DNA of 64,000 nucleotides from assembly GCA_964007475.1 (NCBI GenBank), contig OZ023273.1, forward strand, positions 130,318,732 through 130,382,731, read 5' to 3'. This document shows positions 34,781 through 45,600 of this stretch, piece after piece; the stretch's first letter is position 1; every line of letters begins with the position of its first letter. A program made the position numbers and the translations under genes. The notes beneath the pieces are model-generated. The model was not told the DNA's origin. It saw nothing but the letters and a program-made list of their open reading frames with translations, and made no database searches. Source of the stretch: Hybos culiciformis. Taxonomy: Eukaryota; Arthropoda; Insecta; Diptera; Hybotidae.

Positions 34781-35208
34781 AAATTTGTGTTTTTATCCAT
34801 TTCCTCTTTTTATGAATCAAATTTGAATGAAATCGGAAGTCCTCCCCGGAAGGGATTTCTGGGTAGGGTGCCATTCAAATTTTAAAATAGCCTATAACGA
34901 CCCCGAGACAAAGAGACGGTGTAAGTTTCGAAACGATCGGTTGAGTGGTTTAGTTTCTAATATTTTGTAGTTATAAGTAATAAAGAAATTGATTTCTATA
35001 TATTCGAAGAGACCCCCTAAAAAGAGGGGGCCAAATTTTTGTAACGAAATTCGTGTGTTTAATTTTTTTATGTACCAAATTTAAATGAAATCGAACAAAA
35101 TTTTGAAGTCCTCCCCTAGGGTAGGAGGTCAATAAATTTTTTGTTACGAAATTTATGTGTAATCATTTCTTCTTTTTAACGTGTCAAATTTGAATGAAAT
35201 CGGACGAA
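34781..35208. repeat. 118-bp minisatellite, left of the Polinton
   Basis: Units contain ACCAAATTTGAATGAAATCG, AAGTCCTCCCC and TTTTTTGTTACGAAATTTATG with a period of about 118 bp. They also contain CCTATAACGACCCCGAGACA and CGATCGGTTGAGTGGTTTAG, phrases I associate with tails of insect non-LTR/RTE-type elements. The array is cut by the Polinton at 35208/35209 and continues at 54767. Confidence 0.75.
35203..35208. other. Polinton target-site duplication, left copy
   Basis: GACGAA directly precedes the left terminus; the same hexamer follows the right terminus at 54761-54766. The uninterrupted paralogue at 61912-61917 has it once. Six bp is the established Polinton duplication length. Confidence 0.92.
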
Positions 35209-36045
35209 AGTAGATAGTTTATGAGAGTTCTGGACCAATGGGTGGAGCCATTTGGGTGGAGCCATGTGGAGCCGCGTATTATATGAGAGTTCTAGACCAA
35301 TTTAAGTGGAGCCGCGTATTATATGAGAGTTCTAGACCAATTGAAGTGGGGCCGGCTATTATATGAGAGTTCAAGATCATAATTAAGTGGACCCGCGTAT
35401 TTTATGAAAGTGAAGTTTTTAAGTGGATTATTTTAAGTGGAGCCGCGTATTTTATTAAAAAGTGAATTATTTAATTGAATTACTTTAAGTGGAGCCGCGT
35501 ATTATATAAAAGTTTTAAGTGAATTTTTAAGTGGAGCTGTGCATTATATGAAAAATTCTAAATTTAAGTAAATTATTTAAGTGGAGAAAAGTTCTAAGAA
35601 AATAATTTTAAGTGGAGCCGCGTATCATACGAGAGTTCTGAATGAAATTTAAGTGGAGCCATATTTAATATGTAAATGTACATAATTATGTATTTTCAAA
35701 TAATTGTGAAATTATGATTGAGGTGAAAAATGCTGATAAATGTAATTTGAGTTGGAATCGATTTTATTAATTTGAGATTCGAATTTTTCAGATTAAATTA
35801 TAAAGGTAAAAATTAATTATTCAAACTTGTCCAAACATGATTCGAGTTAAGAAAAATATTTTATGTTTAAGGGAATGTCTAAATAATTGTGAAATTATGT
35901 AAAAGTGCTGACAAATGTAATTGATCTAATTAAATTATTAAAATTAATTTGAGATATTCACCTGGTAATTTGATATTCGAAATAAATTTCATTTTATTAA
36001 ATTATAAAGGAAAAATAAGATTTTCAAAAACATATTAAAACATAT
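35209..36045. repeat. Polinton left terminal inverted repeat
   Basis: The outer part (35209-35690) consists of about nine diverged 40-50-bp units such as AAGTGGAGCCGCGTATTATA followed by TGAGAGTTCTAGACCAA. The inner part (to about 36045) matches the complement of the right terminus in words such as ATAATTATGTATTTTCAAAT, TTTGATATTC and TTTTCAAAAACAT. It is longer than the right terminus mainly because of extra tandem units. Confidence 0.8.
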
Positions 36046-36755
36046 ATATAAAAAAAATTCGCGTGAGAAAAAAATTTATTTTCACTAAAATTTTGCACTA
36101 ATACCAAATTTAAATTCCAAAAATGTTGATATATGTATAATATAATTTTCCGCGTATTTTTATCGTATGTGTCTGAAAAATTAAAATTTGAAATATGATT
36201 TTTATTAAATAAATCCTTAAACTTTTGTGCTAATACTCGTACTAAATCGGAAAATGCTGACTTCAGTTAAATATTTTCCCACGAATTGAATAATAAATTT
36301 CACAATTTATGTCTATGAAAATTAAATCGTAACTTGAGCCTGTGATTAAATTTGGATTCAGTAGGTATTTAAGGAGAAAATTTTTACTTTTTTGCTCAAA
36401 ATTGAAATTTAAATCAAACAGTTTAAGTCTTATAAAATAAAGTGTGCTTAAATCTAAATAAACAACAAGAATTATTAAAATATAAAAATTTGGAAATAAT
36501 TAAATTGAAATTTGGAAAAATAAAATTTAGCCAAAACAAATTATATAAATTTGTAAAAATAAATTTAATTAAAAGAATTAACTCAAGCATATAAAAATTT
36601 TAAAATAATTAATTTGAAAGCTGAAATTAAAAAAGAAGTTAGTAAAAAATTAATCATTATTTTATTTTACATTTATAATTTATGTTTTTCGAGAAATAAA
36701 AAAAAAACGAAGAAAAATTTCAAACAAAACTTTATTTCAGACGAAATATTTTAAA
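36046..36755. other. AT-rich leader between terminus and polymerase gene
   Basis: No ORF or structured repeat is supported; promoter elements for the polymerase gene presumably lie here but none is distinct enough to name. Confidence 0.4.
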
Positions 36756-37691
36756 ATGGTTTTTACATGTCAAATCTGTAATCAACAATTTACAATGAAC
36801 AAAAATCTTCTTCGCCATGTTCGAACTAAACATACCGCCGATAATATGGAATCTCCAATTCAAAATAAGTGTGTAGTTTGTCAGATTTGTGATGCGGAGT
36901 TTTCGAGGTCTGATGCGCACATTAATTTTCAGCATATTCAACCATCTAAAAAGGCAAAATATGGTAGTGATAATGTAGTTGTTGCCGATATTGAGAGTGA
37001 CGACGATGATTCCATTAAAAATGTAGTTGTTGCCGATATTGAGAGTGACGACGAGAATTCCATTAATAATATTGAAAGTGATGCCGATAAAATTGATAAT
37101 GTTGGTAATGAAAATTTAGATAATGCTCACAATATTTGTAATCCCGGTACATCTCATGGCGGTTTTTCAACAAGTAAGCAGTTAGATTTAAGAAAAACTA
37201 ATTTTTGTGATACTTGTAAGGTTAGTTATGTAAGTTGGCCATCGCATATTAGGAAAACTTCCCACAAAAATTTGACGTGTAGTAATATTGACAATATTGA
37301 GAATCTATCCAAAATCTCTCATTGCTTTAAATCTCGAATCAGCTCATTTTGTTATAAAAATTCAGATGAGGGCTTAATAATACCAACTGAATTTCTTCAA
37401 AATTCCAAAAATGTAGTATCTACCCTACTCGCGGACCACTTAATAGTTCATAATTTCCTTAAATTTAATTTAGAAATTTTTATTTGGTATGTTAAGATAG
37501 TTATTAGTACAGATGAAATGATTGAAAGTTTGAAATCTTTTCAAACAAAAATGCATGTTTTGTTGAATATTGATGAATTTGATACAATTTTTGAGGCAAT
37601 GGTTTCTGATATAAATGCGAAAACTGACGAGTTTCAGGAAAATAATTCAGGTTGGGCTAACAAAAATAGAACATTTAGAAATAAATATTAA
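36756..37691 (+). pseudogene. polB piece 1: C2H2 fingers and acidic linker
   Basis: Starts at ATG 36756 with a C2H2 finger (residues 5-26, CQIC...H...H), a second CQIC knuckle at about residue 47, acidic tandem repeats VVADIESDD (about residues 75-105), and a third finger-like FCDTCKVSYVSW..H...H near residue 150. N-terminal zinc fingers are usual in Polinton polymerase genes. Near 37654 the frame slips: FQENNSGW is followed in this frame by unrelated residues to a stop at 37691, whereas the expected LTKIEHLEI continues one frame over. A single extra G in the run GGG would account for it. Confidence 0.85.
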
Positions 37692-38147
37692 TAAATATGA
37701 TCCAATACGAGGTGGATCTTTCATTGAACTCCCTAAAAATATTTCCAATAAAAAAGCCTGCACTAATATTCAAAATAGTGATAACTATTGTTTCAAGTGG
37801 TGTATAATTGCTGCGCTTAAAAAGACTGTTGAAAATCATAAAGATCGCCCTGAGTCATATGAAATTACTAATATTGCAGCTACTAAAATTCATATTCCTG
37901 ATTTCGGATACATAAATTTCGAAAAACTCAAATTTCCCTTGATGCAAAATGACATTAAGGTATTTGAGGAAAATAATGAGAATATTAGTATTAATGTTTT
38001 TGAGCTCTGTGAAAATAATATTTCTATTGTTGGGCCTACTTACAAAACAAAAGAGCTGAAACGAAATCATATAAATTTGCTTTGGATAGAAAATGAAAGT
38101 AATTTTCATTACGTTTTAATAAATGATTTGTCTAGATTAATAGGAAC
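37655..38147 (+). pseudogene. polB piece 2: conserved N-domain
   Basis: Open in the +1 frame, with hallmarks of the Polinton polymerase N-domain: YDPIRGGSFIELPK, DNYCFKWCI, and HINLLWI...FHYVLINDLSRL. It ends at the hAT MITE insertion; the 8-bp duplication ATAGGAAC begins at 38140. Confidence 0.85.
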
Positions 38148-38725
38148 CAGAGAAATGCATGAGTACACTTGTAATACAAATCACTCGTGAATACACTTGA
38201 TTTATTCAATATATGAATAGTTCAACTCAAAATAGAAACAAGTGTGAATATATGATTCATAATATTTTTTCAATACATTAGAATTGTATTGAGTTTTTTG
38301 TATCAAGTCAAATTTCTATTCGCAAGTATAGTGAATAGTGAAATATGTATTGCGTATATTGAATGCATTGGGTAATCTTCTAAGGAAATTTAATTTCCTA
38401 AAAAAAAATTAAATATTTCCTAAAAATTTCCTAAAAAAATTGTTAAAAATGTACCTATACTTAATTAGATGATATTTTTTTCATTCATACGTATTGTTTT
38501 TATATTAGGCACTTGCTGCATTCATAGCATTCATAACAAAAACAAATCAACATCAAGTGGTATTGAGTAGATATTGTTGTTTTGCAAGTCAATGTAATAT
38601 AAGTGTTTCTTATGTGCAAGTAGAATATGAATAGCTCATTTTTTTTTCTGTAATTGGTATTATTCTGTATTGAAATATTGCGAGTGATTTGTTTTTGTTT
38701 ATGAATAGTATTACGCAGTTCTCTG
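38148..38725. mobile_element. hAT-type MITE inserted in polB, 578 bp
   Basis: The ends CAGAGAAATGCATGA and the complement of CAGAGAACTGCGTAA are inverted repeats, and the octamer ATAGGAAC lies outside both ends (38140-38147, 38726-38733). The inner subterminal part has scattered AAGTGTGAATAT / GCAAGTAGAATATGAATAG words in both orientations, as in binding-site clusters of hAT elements. It has no ORF of its own and splits the polymerase reading frame. Confidence 0.9.
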
Positions 38726-39766
38726 ATAGGAACCCAACTTTCAAATCATAATGGGAAAAAATATATTTGTAATTTTTGTTTACTTTATTTTCAAACTGAG
38801 GAAACTCTAAAAAATCACGAAACTGAATGCAATAAAATCGTAACAAAAATGCCTGATGAAGACCATGCTATTCTCCGATTTGAACATTTTGGGAGATGCT
38901 TCGACTTACCTTTCGTTATATACGCAGATTTTGAATCCGTATTAGAAAAAAATTTATTTGCTGTGCAAGACCCTGCAAAGTCTTCAACGGTCGTAGTGCA
39001 TACTCATAAGCCCTGTGCTTACGGCTTTTATATAAAATGTAATTACGATGATAATCTTTCAGTTTATAAATCCTACGTAGGTGAAGACTGTGCATCTCAT
39101 TTCGTGAAAACCTTATTTAAGGAGGTTAGGGATTTGTATCATCACCATACTAGTAAAAATAAGTCAATGAAAAATTTAACAAGAGAACAAATTTTGAGAC
39201 AGGCAAGCGAAGAAAATTGTCATATTTGTTGTAAAAAAATGGGGTCCGATAGAGTCAGGGATCATTGTCATTTTACTGGGGAGTACAGGGGTCCAGCGCA
39301 TAGCAAATGTAACATTAATTTTAAAGTTCCAAAATTTTTCCCTGTGATTTTCCACAACCTTTCCCGATATGATGCTCATCTATTTGTGAGGGAATTAGGT
39401 TTAGAAAACGGCTCAATAAATGTTTTAGGTCTTACTAAAGAAAATTATATTTCATTTTCAAAAAAAATTAGCATTAACGAAACCGACTCTGTTGCCCTAG
39501 ATGACGATGAGAAGCATATCTTAACTTTAGAAATTAGATTTATAGATTCTTACAGGTTTATGCCAAGTAGTCCAGCAAATATATCCGATAGTCTTGATAA
39601 ATCTGACTTTAAATCTATGAATCAAGAGTTTCCGGAAGCTGCTTTTCATAACTTACATTTGCAGAAAGGCGTTTTCCCCTATGAATATTTAGAAAACATC
39701 AATCTTTTAAAAGACAATTGCCTTCCTCCAAAAGTTGAATTTAATAGTAAACTAAAAGTATATTAA
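38726..39766 (+). pseudogene. polB piece 3: exonuclease region
   Basis: After the MITE, the frame resumes with a C..C...H..C finger (ICNFCLLYF...H). Then come the proofreading exonuclease motifs: YADFE (Exo I, about 30 residues after the internal Met at 38849), an HNH-like zinc knuckle CHICCKK...RDHCHFTG, FHNLSRYDAHL (Exo II) and DSYRFM (Exo III). It stops at 39766 immediately after FNSKLKVY, where the polymerase palm should begin. Confidence 0.85.
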
Positions 39767-39767
39767 T

Positions 39768-40029
39768 TTGAATACAGAATGTAGGAAAAAGGCGACTACT
39801 GACTTTGCGAAAAATCAATTTAAACTATTCAATAATATTGTCTATGGGAAGACAATGGAAAATGTTGATAAAAGAAAAGACATCAAGATTGTTACTGATT
39901 GGGAAAATTATAAAAGACAGTATGGATGTAGATCTCTTGTAGCTAAATCAAATTTTCATAGTATTTCCATCTTTGATAACGATATGGCAGCAGTTCAGAT
40001 GAGTAGGGTAAAATGTTACTACAATAAGC
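39768..40029 (+). pseudogene. polB piece 4: motif B region
   Basis: Encodes KNQFKLFNNIVYGKTMEN, the conserved KxxxNxxYG-type motif B segment, followed by VQMSRVKCYYNK. The TPR2 and motif A segment expected between Exo III and this point (several hundred residues in relatives) is absent, and the frame differs from piece 3. The piece is cut at 40029 by the gypsy element. Confidence 0.85.
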
Positions 40030-40396
40030 TGTAATGCATTCAATGCAATGCTTACGAACACATAATTCTATAATTGTAATATAAGCATTTTTTTTAATTA
40101 TCGATTTATTGACATATTTTAATATTGTTAATAAGAAATAAATTTAGTATAAATACTTTATATTTTTGTAAAATAAAATCAGAGTTAATAATCAACTCAA
40201 ATCGATTAGACTTTTATTCAAATTAAAGGCGCTTCGCCCTAACCTTAAAAGTTTACCGGTAATCGTGAGTATCATTCATAACCTTTTGGCTCTTAGCCAA
40301 CTCATGAATGATATGATCGATTCAGTCTGAAAGGAAGAACCCCAATCTCATTAGAAAATAATAAGATATTTCCAATAGAGCAAAACATATATTACA
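40030..40396 (+). repeat. 5' LTR
   Basis: Begins TGTAATGCATTCAATGC and ends ACATATATTACA. Every stretch I compared equals the 3' LTR at a constant offset of 6,660. A TATAAATACTTTATA-like box lies at about 40149, and GCCCTAACCTTAAAAG in the middle may belong to the R region; transcription start is not assignable. Confidence 0.95.
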
Positions 40397-40414
40397 TGGC
40401 GATCCTGCAAACGT
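40397..40414 (+). other. Primer-binding site
   Basis: TGGCGATCCTGCAAACG directly follows the 5' LTR; TGG is the complement of a tRNA CCA end. Which tRNA is used cannot be decided from the window. A repeat of about 29 bp (CGTCGAACCAAATCAGAATA twice, 40409-40465) overlaps its 3' edge. Confidence 0.7.
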
Positions 40415-40525
40415 CGAACCAAATCAGAATATAAAAAACGTCGAACCAAATCAGAATATAAAAATCACTGTATTCTTCTCAAAAAAAACCTTAAAATAAA
40501 TAATAATTTAGAATATATAACTAAT

Positions 40526-40753
40526 ATGGGTAAGAACCAGTCTAAGCATGAAATACCGGTCAATACAGGCACGGTAGTGAACAAATTAGATATTACACCA
40601 ACAACGGTAATAAGAAATGATATTGTAATACTATTATATGTAATAACGAGCGTCATTTTAACTATTGCGGCCTATAAAATTTATAAAATATGGCACAACG
40701 CAACGAAGAAAAAATATTTTAATCGTGGCCAATCGATGGTGACTTTGGCTTAA
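40526..40753 (+). CDS. Small predicted myristoylated membrane protein upstream of gag
   Basis: 75 aa. The N-terminus is MGKNQS, a match to the MGxxxS/T N-myristoylation pattern. Residues 33-50 (IVILLYVITSVILTIAAY) form one clear transmembrane segment, followed by a basic tail (KIYKIW...KKKYF). It lies 130 bp after the 5' LTR and 170 bp before gag in a different frame. Comparable small membrane ORFs before gag occur in some insect Ty3/gypsy elements as far as I recall; their job is unknown. Membrane anchoring or budding assistance is a guess. The ORF is intact in an element with identical LTRs, so it may well be expressed. Confidence 0.6.
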   Translation: MGKNQSKHEIPVNTGTVVNKLDITPTTVIRNDIVILLYVITSVILTIAAYKIYKIWHNATKKKYFNRGQSMVTLA

Positions 40754-40923
40754 AATCAATCAAAAAATATAATAATTTTAAAACATATATAAAACCGTAT
40801 ACACATATACATTCAAAAAAAAAAAAAAAATTAGTATTATAAAAAAGACATGGCTTTATATAAATCCATAAGAAAAACATTAAAAGAGCACGTTAATAGA
40901 AGTATAACAAAAACAATGTTGAC

Positions 40924-42231
40924 ATGCTAATACAAAAATTAAACAATCTAATAAAAGAATTACAAGAGATTAATACTTATTTGAAAAAACGTGAGTCATT
41001 TAACCTGACACCGACATATGTATTAACAAAATTAACCAGAATAAAACTAATAAAGTATGAATTCAAAAACGCATTAGATAAAATTACATTGAGTATAGAG
41101 CAAAAATTAGAGTTTAAGGCCAAATTCTTATCCATATATAACATAGTAAAAGAAATTTTAGAGGCTAAATCAATAAATATATTAGATCAATCTTTAGGGA
41201 ATACCAATCAAAACGAACAAAGTAATAGTTCAGAAAATATCATTATATTAGACGAATCTTTAGAAGACCCAGAAAATAGTATTTTTAACGAACCTTTAAG
41301 TGATAACAAGCAAAATAACAAAATGGATTTTAATATGTCAGACACTTTAAAAATAATTCCAATGTTCGATGGTGAACCAAAATCTCTTCAAAATTTCTTA
41401 GGATTAGTAGAATATCTACATGAAGCAACAAAAGTAGCAGATAAAACTAAACTAATTCAATTTATTTATAGAACTAGACTTTCAGAAAAAGCTAGAAATA
41501 AATTATGTACTTTACCTACTCCAGAAAATTTTAACGCTTTTAAAGATAATATGTTAAATGCATTTAAAACAAACAAAAGTGCTTTAGCAATACAGTCAGA
41601 ATTATCAAAACTAAGTCAAGGTGGATTTTCAGTAGAAAAATTTTCTAATAAAATAGAATCTCTTATTGCGGATTTAAACTGTCTACAAATAAATAAGTTA
41701 GGAGAAGAAAATAGAAACACTATCTCTTTGTTGAATGATCAATTAGGTTTACAAGCTTTCAAAAAAGGTCTAAATGATTCTTTAAAAATGACAATAACAG
41801 CAGCTCAACCAAAAACACTGTCTGAAGCTATCTCGTTAGCTACAGAAATTTCAGGTTCTAAAGAACAAGCTTTTGTTATGCATTATAGAACTAATAAAAA
41901 TTCGAATAAGAATTATCAAAATAATAGAAATTTTGGTCCCAACAAAAATTTTTCAAATAATAATAACAAAAATAAGAATTTTAGTAGAAATCCTCAAAAT
42001 AGAAACAATAATAATCAGCATAATAACAATAATTATAATGCTAGAAATAATAATCATAACAATGGTAGATTTAGAAATAATGCTCGAAATAATGGGTTCA
42101 ATCATAATAATAGGAATAATACGAACCGACAAAATAATAACCAAATCCATCATGTACGGAACTTGGGAAACGAGAGAGTTCCCGAGGAACAACCGTACAT
42201 ACAACAAACTCCTCGGGAAAATATGATGTAA
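40924..42231 (+). CDS. gag: Gag
   Basis: 435 aa structural polyprotein. The N-terminal 130 residues are coiled-coil-like and acidic. Residues about 140-310 form the capsid region (IIPMFDGEPKSLQNFL at its start, LGLQAFKKGLNDSLKMTI near its end), as in retrotransposon gag proteins. Residues about 320-420 are an Asn/Arg-rich tail that replaces the usual CCHC zinc knuckle and probably binds RNA. The protease frame overlaps the 3' end in the -1 frame, open across the gag stop, so protease is probably reached by frameshifting. The A/N-codon-rich tail produces long spurious frames on both strands. Confidence 0.9.
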   Translation: MLIQKLNNLIKELQEINTYLKKRESFNLTPTYVLTKLTRIKLIKYEFKNALDKITLSIEQKLEFKAKFLSIYNIVKEILEAKSINILDQSLGNTNQNEQSNSSENIIILDESLEDPENSIFNEPLSDNKQNNKMDFNMSDTLKIIPMFDGEPKSLQNFLGLVEYLHEATKVADKTKLIQFIYRTRLSEKARNKLCTLPTPENFNAFKDNMLNAFKTNKSALAIQSELSKLSQGGFSVEKFSNKIESLIADLNCLQINKLGEENRNTISLLNDQLGLQAFKKGLNDSLKMTITAAQPKTLSEAISLATEISGSKEQAFVMHYRTNKNSNKNYQNNRNFGPNKNFSNNNNKNKNFSRNPQNRNNNNQHNNNNYNARNNNHNNGRFRNNARNNGFNHNNRNNTNRQNNNQIHHVRNLGNERVPEEQPYIQQTPRENMM

Positions 42232-42647
42232 CAAAACAACTAAGAATATTTAATATAAGTAAAGACTTGACAAATTACATAGAGATTAATACTAATCTGT
42301 CAAATAGACCAATAAAATTTTTAATTGACACTGGGGCGGACATCTCCATTATAAAATATGACCTAGTCAATAACACACACAATATATTAAGAAATAATAC
42401 TTGCCGTATTACTGGGGTAACAGATAATTTCACAGAATCTATAGGTAGAATAGGAACAAATTTATACATCGAAAATAATACTTTATATCAAGAACTACAT
42501 GTAGTTAACTCAAATTTTCCTATAATAACAGATGGAATTCTAGGACGAGATTTTCTCATCAAAAACATGTGTAAAATAGATTATGAGACATTCACTATTT
42601 CAATTTTTACTGATGATTATGAAAAAATTTTACCTTTAAAAAACTAA
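42232..42647 (+). CDS. Retroviral-type aspartic protease
   Basis: Open in the -1 frame relative to gag, continuous through the gag stop; no ATG is needed if read by frameshift, and no convincing one exists. Carries the catalytic LIDTGAD motif about 25 residues after 42267 and the ILGRDFL motif about 65 residues later, the usual pair for a pepsin-like half-enzyme. The frame ends in TAA at 42645-42647, just after a run of six A. Pol continues in the +1 frame from there. Confidence 0.85.
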
Positions 42648-45600
42648 AATATCAAATACAATTAAAATACCACCAAGAACTCAAATTATACAAGCTATTA
42701 ATATAGAAAGAAATACTAATTGCATTATTCTTAATGATGAAATAATACCTGGTGTACACATAGCAAATACAATAATTCCTGAAAAAGGAATAGCACATAT
42801 AAAAATTTTAAACACCCTTGAAGAATATGTAACACTAAAAGACTATAATTTTAAAACAGAACCGTTAGATAATTATTATATACTAAAATTTACAAATAAC
42901 CATAATAGAAAAGAGAAACTTTTACAAGAATTAAACTTAGATACTTTAGATGAAGAAGCTAAAAATTCAGTTATAAACATTTGTGAAAATTACTCCGATA
43001 TATTTTTTCTAAACGAAGATAAGCTAACAGCGAATAATTTCTATACACAAAAAATAACATTAAGTAACAATGAACCAGTATATATAAAAAATTATAGATT
43101 ACCTCAAACACAAACAGAACAAATTCAAAAAGAAGTACAAACTCTTTTGGATCAGGATTTAATTGAACATTCAGTAAGCCCGTATAACTCACCTTTATTA
43201 GTTGTACCAAAAAAATCTAGTAACAATGAAAAAAAGTGGCGTCTTGTTGTAGACTTTAGACAACTAAACAAAAAAATAGTTGATGACAAATTTCCATTAA
43301 CTAGAATAGACGACATTTTAGATACTTTAGGCCGTGCTAAATATTTCACCACACTAGATCTCACAAACTCATTTTTACAAATTAATTTAGACAAAAATTC
43401 AAGACCTTTAACTGCCTTTTCAACCAACAAAGGTCATTATCAATATAAGCGATTACCATTCGGATTAAAAATATCAACAAATAGCTTTCAACGTATGTTA
43501 TCAATAGCTCTAGCTGGTCTAGATGCTGAAGCATTTTTATATGTTGATGATATTATTGTATTCGGATGTAGCATTAAACATCATAATCGCAATCTGATAA
43601 AAACTTTTGAACGGTTAAGGAGGTACAATCTCAAATTAAACCCCAAAAAATGTAATTTTTTACAAAGTGAAGTTACTTATTTAGGACATCTCATTACTAA
43701 AGATGGTATAAAAACTGACCCTTCCAAATTTAATACAATAAATAATTATCCTGTTCCCAAAAATGCAGATGAAGTTAAACGTTTTGTTGCATTTTGTAAT
43801 TACTATAGGCGATTCATTAATAATTTTGCAGAAATAGCAAAACCTCTTAATAATTTAAGTAAAAAAGGTATAGAATTTATTTGGACAAAAGAATGTCAAA
43901 ACGCTTTTATTAATTTAAAAAATAAACTTCTTAATCCACCAATATTAAAATACCCTAATTTTGACGAAAAATTTGTGGTTACCACAGATGCTTCAAATTT
44001 CGCCCTAGGTGCCATACTTTCTCAGGGTGAAATAGGAAAAGATAAGCCAATTGCTTATGCTAGTAGGACACTAACAAAACATGAATTAAATAAGCCCATA
44101 ATTGAAAAGGAATTATTAGGTATCTACTGGGCAATTCAACATTTTAGACCTTATCTTTATGGTAGAAAATTTATTTGTGTCACAGATCACAGACCACTGG
44201 TGAGTTTATTTTCACATAAAAATCCCTCTTCAAAAATGACCAGAATTCGTTTAGATTTATGCGACTACGATTTTGAAATAATTTATAAACAAGGTAAATG
44301 CAATACAAATGCAGATGCCTTATCTAGAATTAAAATAGATTCTGAAATTCTCAAAGCTATGTTACCAACAACTGAACATATTAATATAATAACTAGGTCA
44401 ATGTCTAAAAAACAGAATATTAAAGATATTCACAAAACAACAAACTCACAAGCTGAAAAGCCTGATCAACTTTTCATGTGGGAATGTATTACTTTTAAAG
44501 ATATCAAAAATTTAAAAAATTTAAAATTTGAGCTCATTAATAAAAACTGTTTGCCAAAAATACTTGTTAATAAAAAGGAGGTTATAATTACTATTAGTGA
44601 TAGTCCAATTAATAATTTAGATTACTTCTTGGAAAAACTAATTTATGATATAAAAAGATTAAACTTAAATACATTATGTCTAAGGACAAATGATATCATT
44701 TTTAAATATATAAAAATAAATAAAATGAAAGAAATTTTTAATAAGCTGCAGCAAAATAAAAAAGGGCAAACAAATTTAAAAATTATTTTGTATAATCCTC
44801 CGATAAAAATTAATGATGACGTCACTAAAAATAAAATTATAAAGGAATTCCATAACCTACCTACGGGAGGTCATACCGGTATAAAAAGGACAATTGCGAA
44901 AATTAAGCAAAGATATATCTGGAAAAATTTAAATAAAATGGTGAAAGAATACATAAATTCTTGCCAAACTTGTATTAAAAATAAACAAACTAAATATTGT
45001 AAAGAACAAATGGTAATTGCCGATACACCAAATGCTTCATTTGAAAAAATCTCAATAGACACTGTTGGTCCTCTAAGAATATGTAAAGACTTTAGATATA
45101 TATTAACTATACAATGCGAATTAACGAAATATATAGAAGCCATTCCAATAGAAAATAAAGAAGCAAAAACTATTGCTAAGACTCTTGTAGAGAACATAAT
45201 TTTAAAATATGGAAATTTTAAATCCATTAAGACCGATTTAGGTACTGAATTCATAAATGAAACATTTAAAAAGATATGTGAAATTTTAAAATTAAAACAT
45301 GTTAAATCTACTCCGTATCACCATGAAACCCTAGGTTCTATAGAAAGAAATCATCGAGTATTGAACGAATATCTTTCATGTTTCACACAAGACTTTAATT
45401 GGATAGAATGGATCCCTTACTTCGTTTTTGCGTATAATACAACTCCACATACTGATACTGGATTTACTCCATTCGAATTAATATTTGGAAAAATAGCTAA
45501 TATACCGTCTACAATAATTAAAGAAACGAATAACAATCCAATTTATAATATTGAAGATTATTCAAAAGAACTTAAGTTTAGATTATCATGTGCTTGTTCT

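Larger units (their letters stand above)
27575..35208. repeat. Unit A (left part) of a 7.1-kb tandem segmental duplication
   Basis: In order, sequence matching unit B: CAAGAATATATAAATTTAAT (27.58 kb, 56.81 kb), the YEAAYKL exons (28.15, 57.26 kb), ACATAAAGTTCATACTATAT (29.92, 58.24 kb), TGACGCATTCTGTTTCTACC (30.52, 58.79 kb), AAACTTATTCTTTGACTTG (31.2, 59.2 kb), the GGACAAAATTC foldback (31.66, 59.72 kb) and the 118-bp repeats (34.8, 61.54 kb). Unit A holds extra nested insertions: a hAT-like MITE, a LINE fragment and the Polinton. It resumes after the Polinton at 54767 and runs to about 56780. Confidence 0.8.

Noticed and set aside
40397..40465. Assignment of a specific tRNA to the gypsy primer-binding site
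   Set aside because: TGGCGATCCTGC is compatible with an Arg- or other tRNA 3' end, but I cannot verify any match from this window.
41873..42234. Ile-rich frames overlapping the 3' end of gag
   Set aside because: Shadows of the AAT/AAC-rich Gag tail in other frames.
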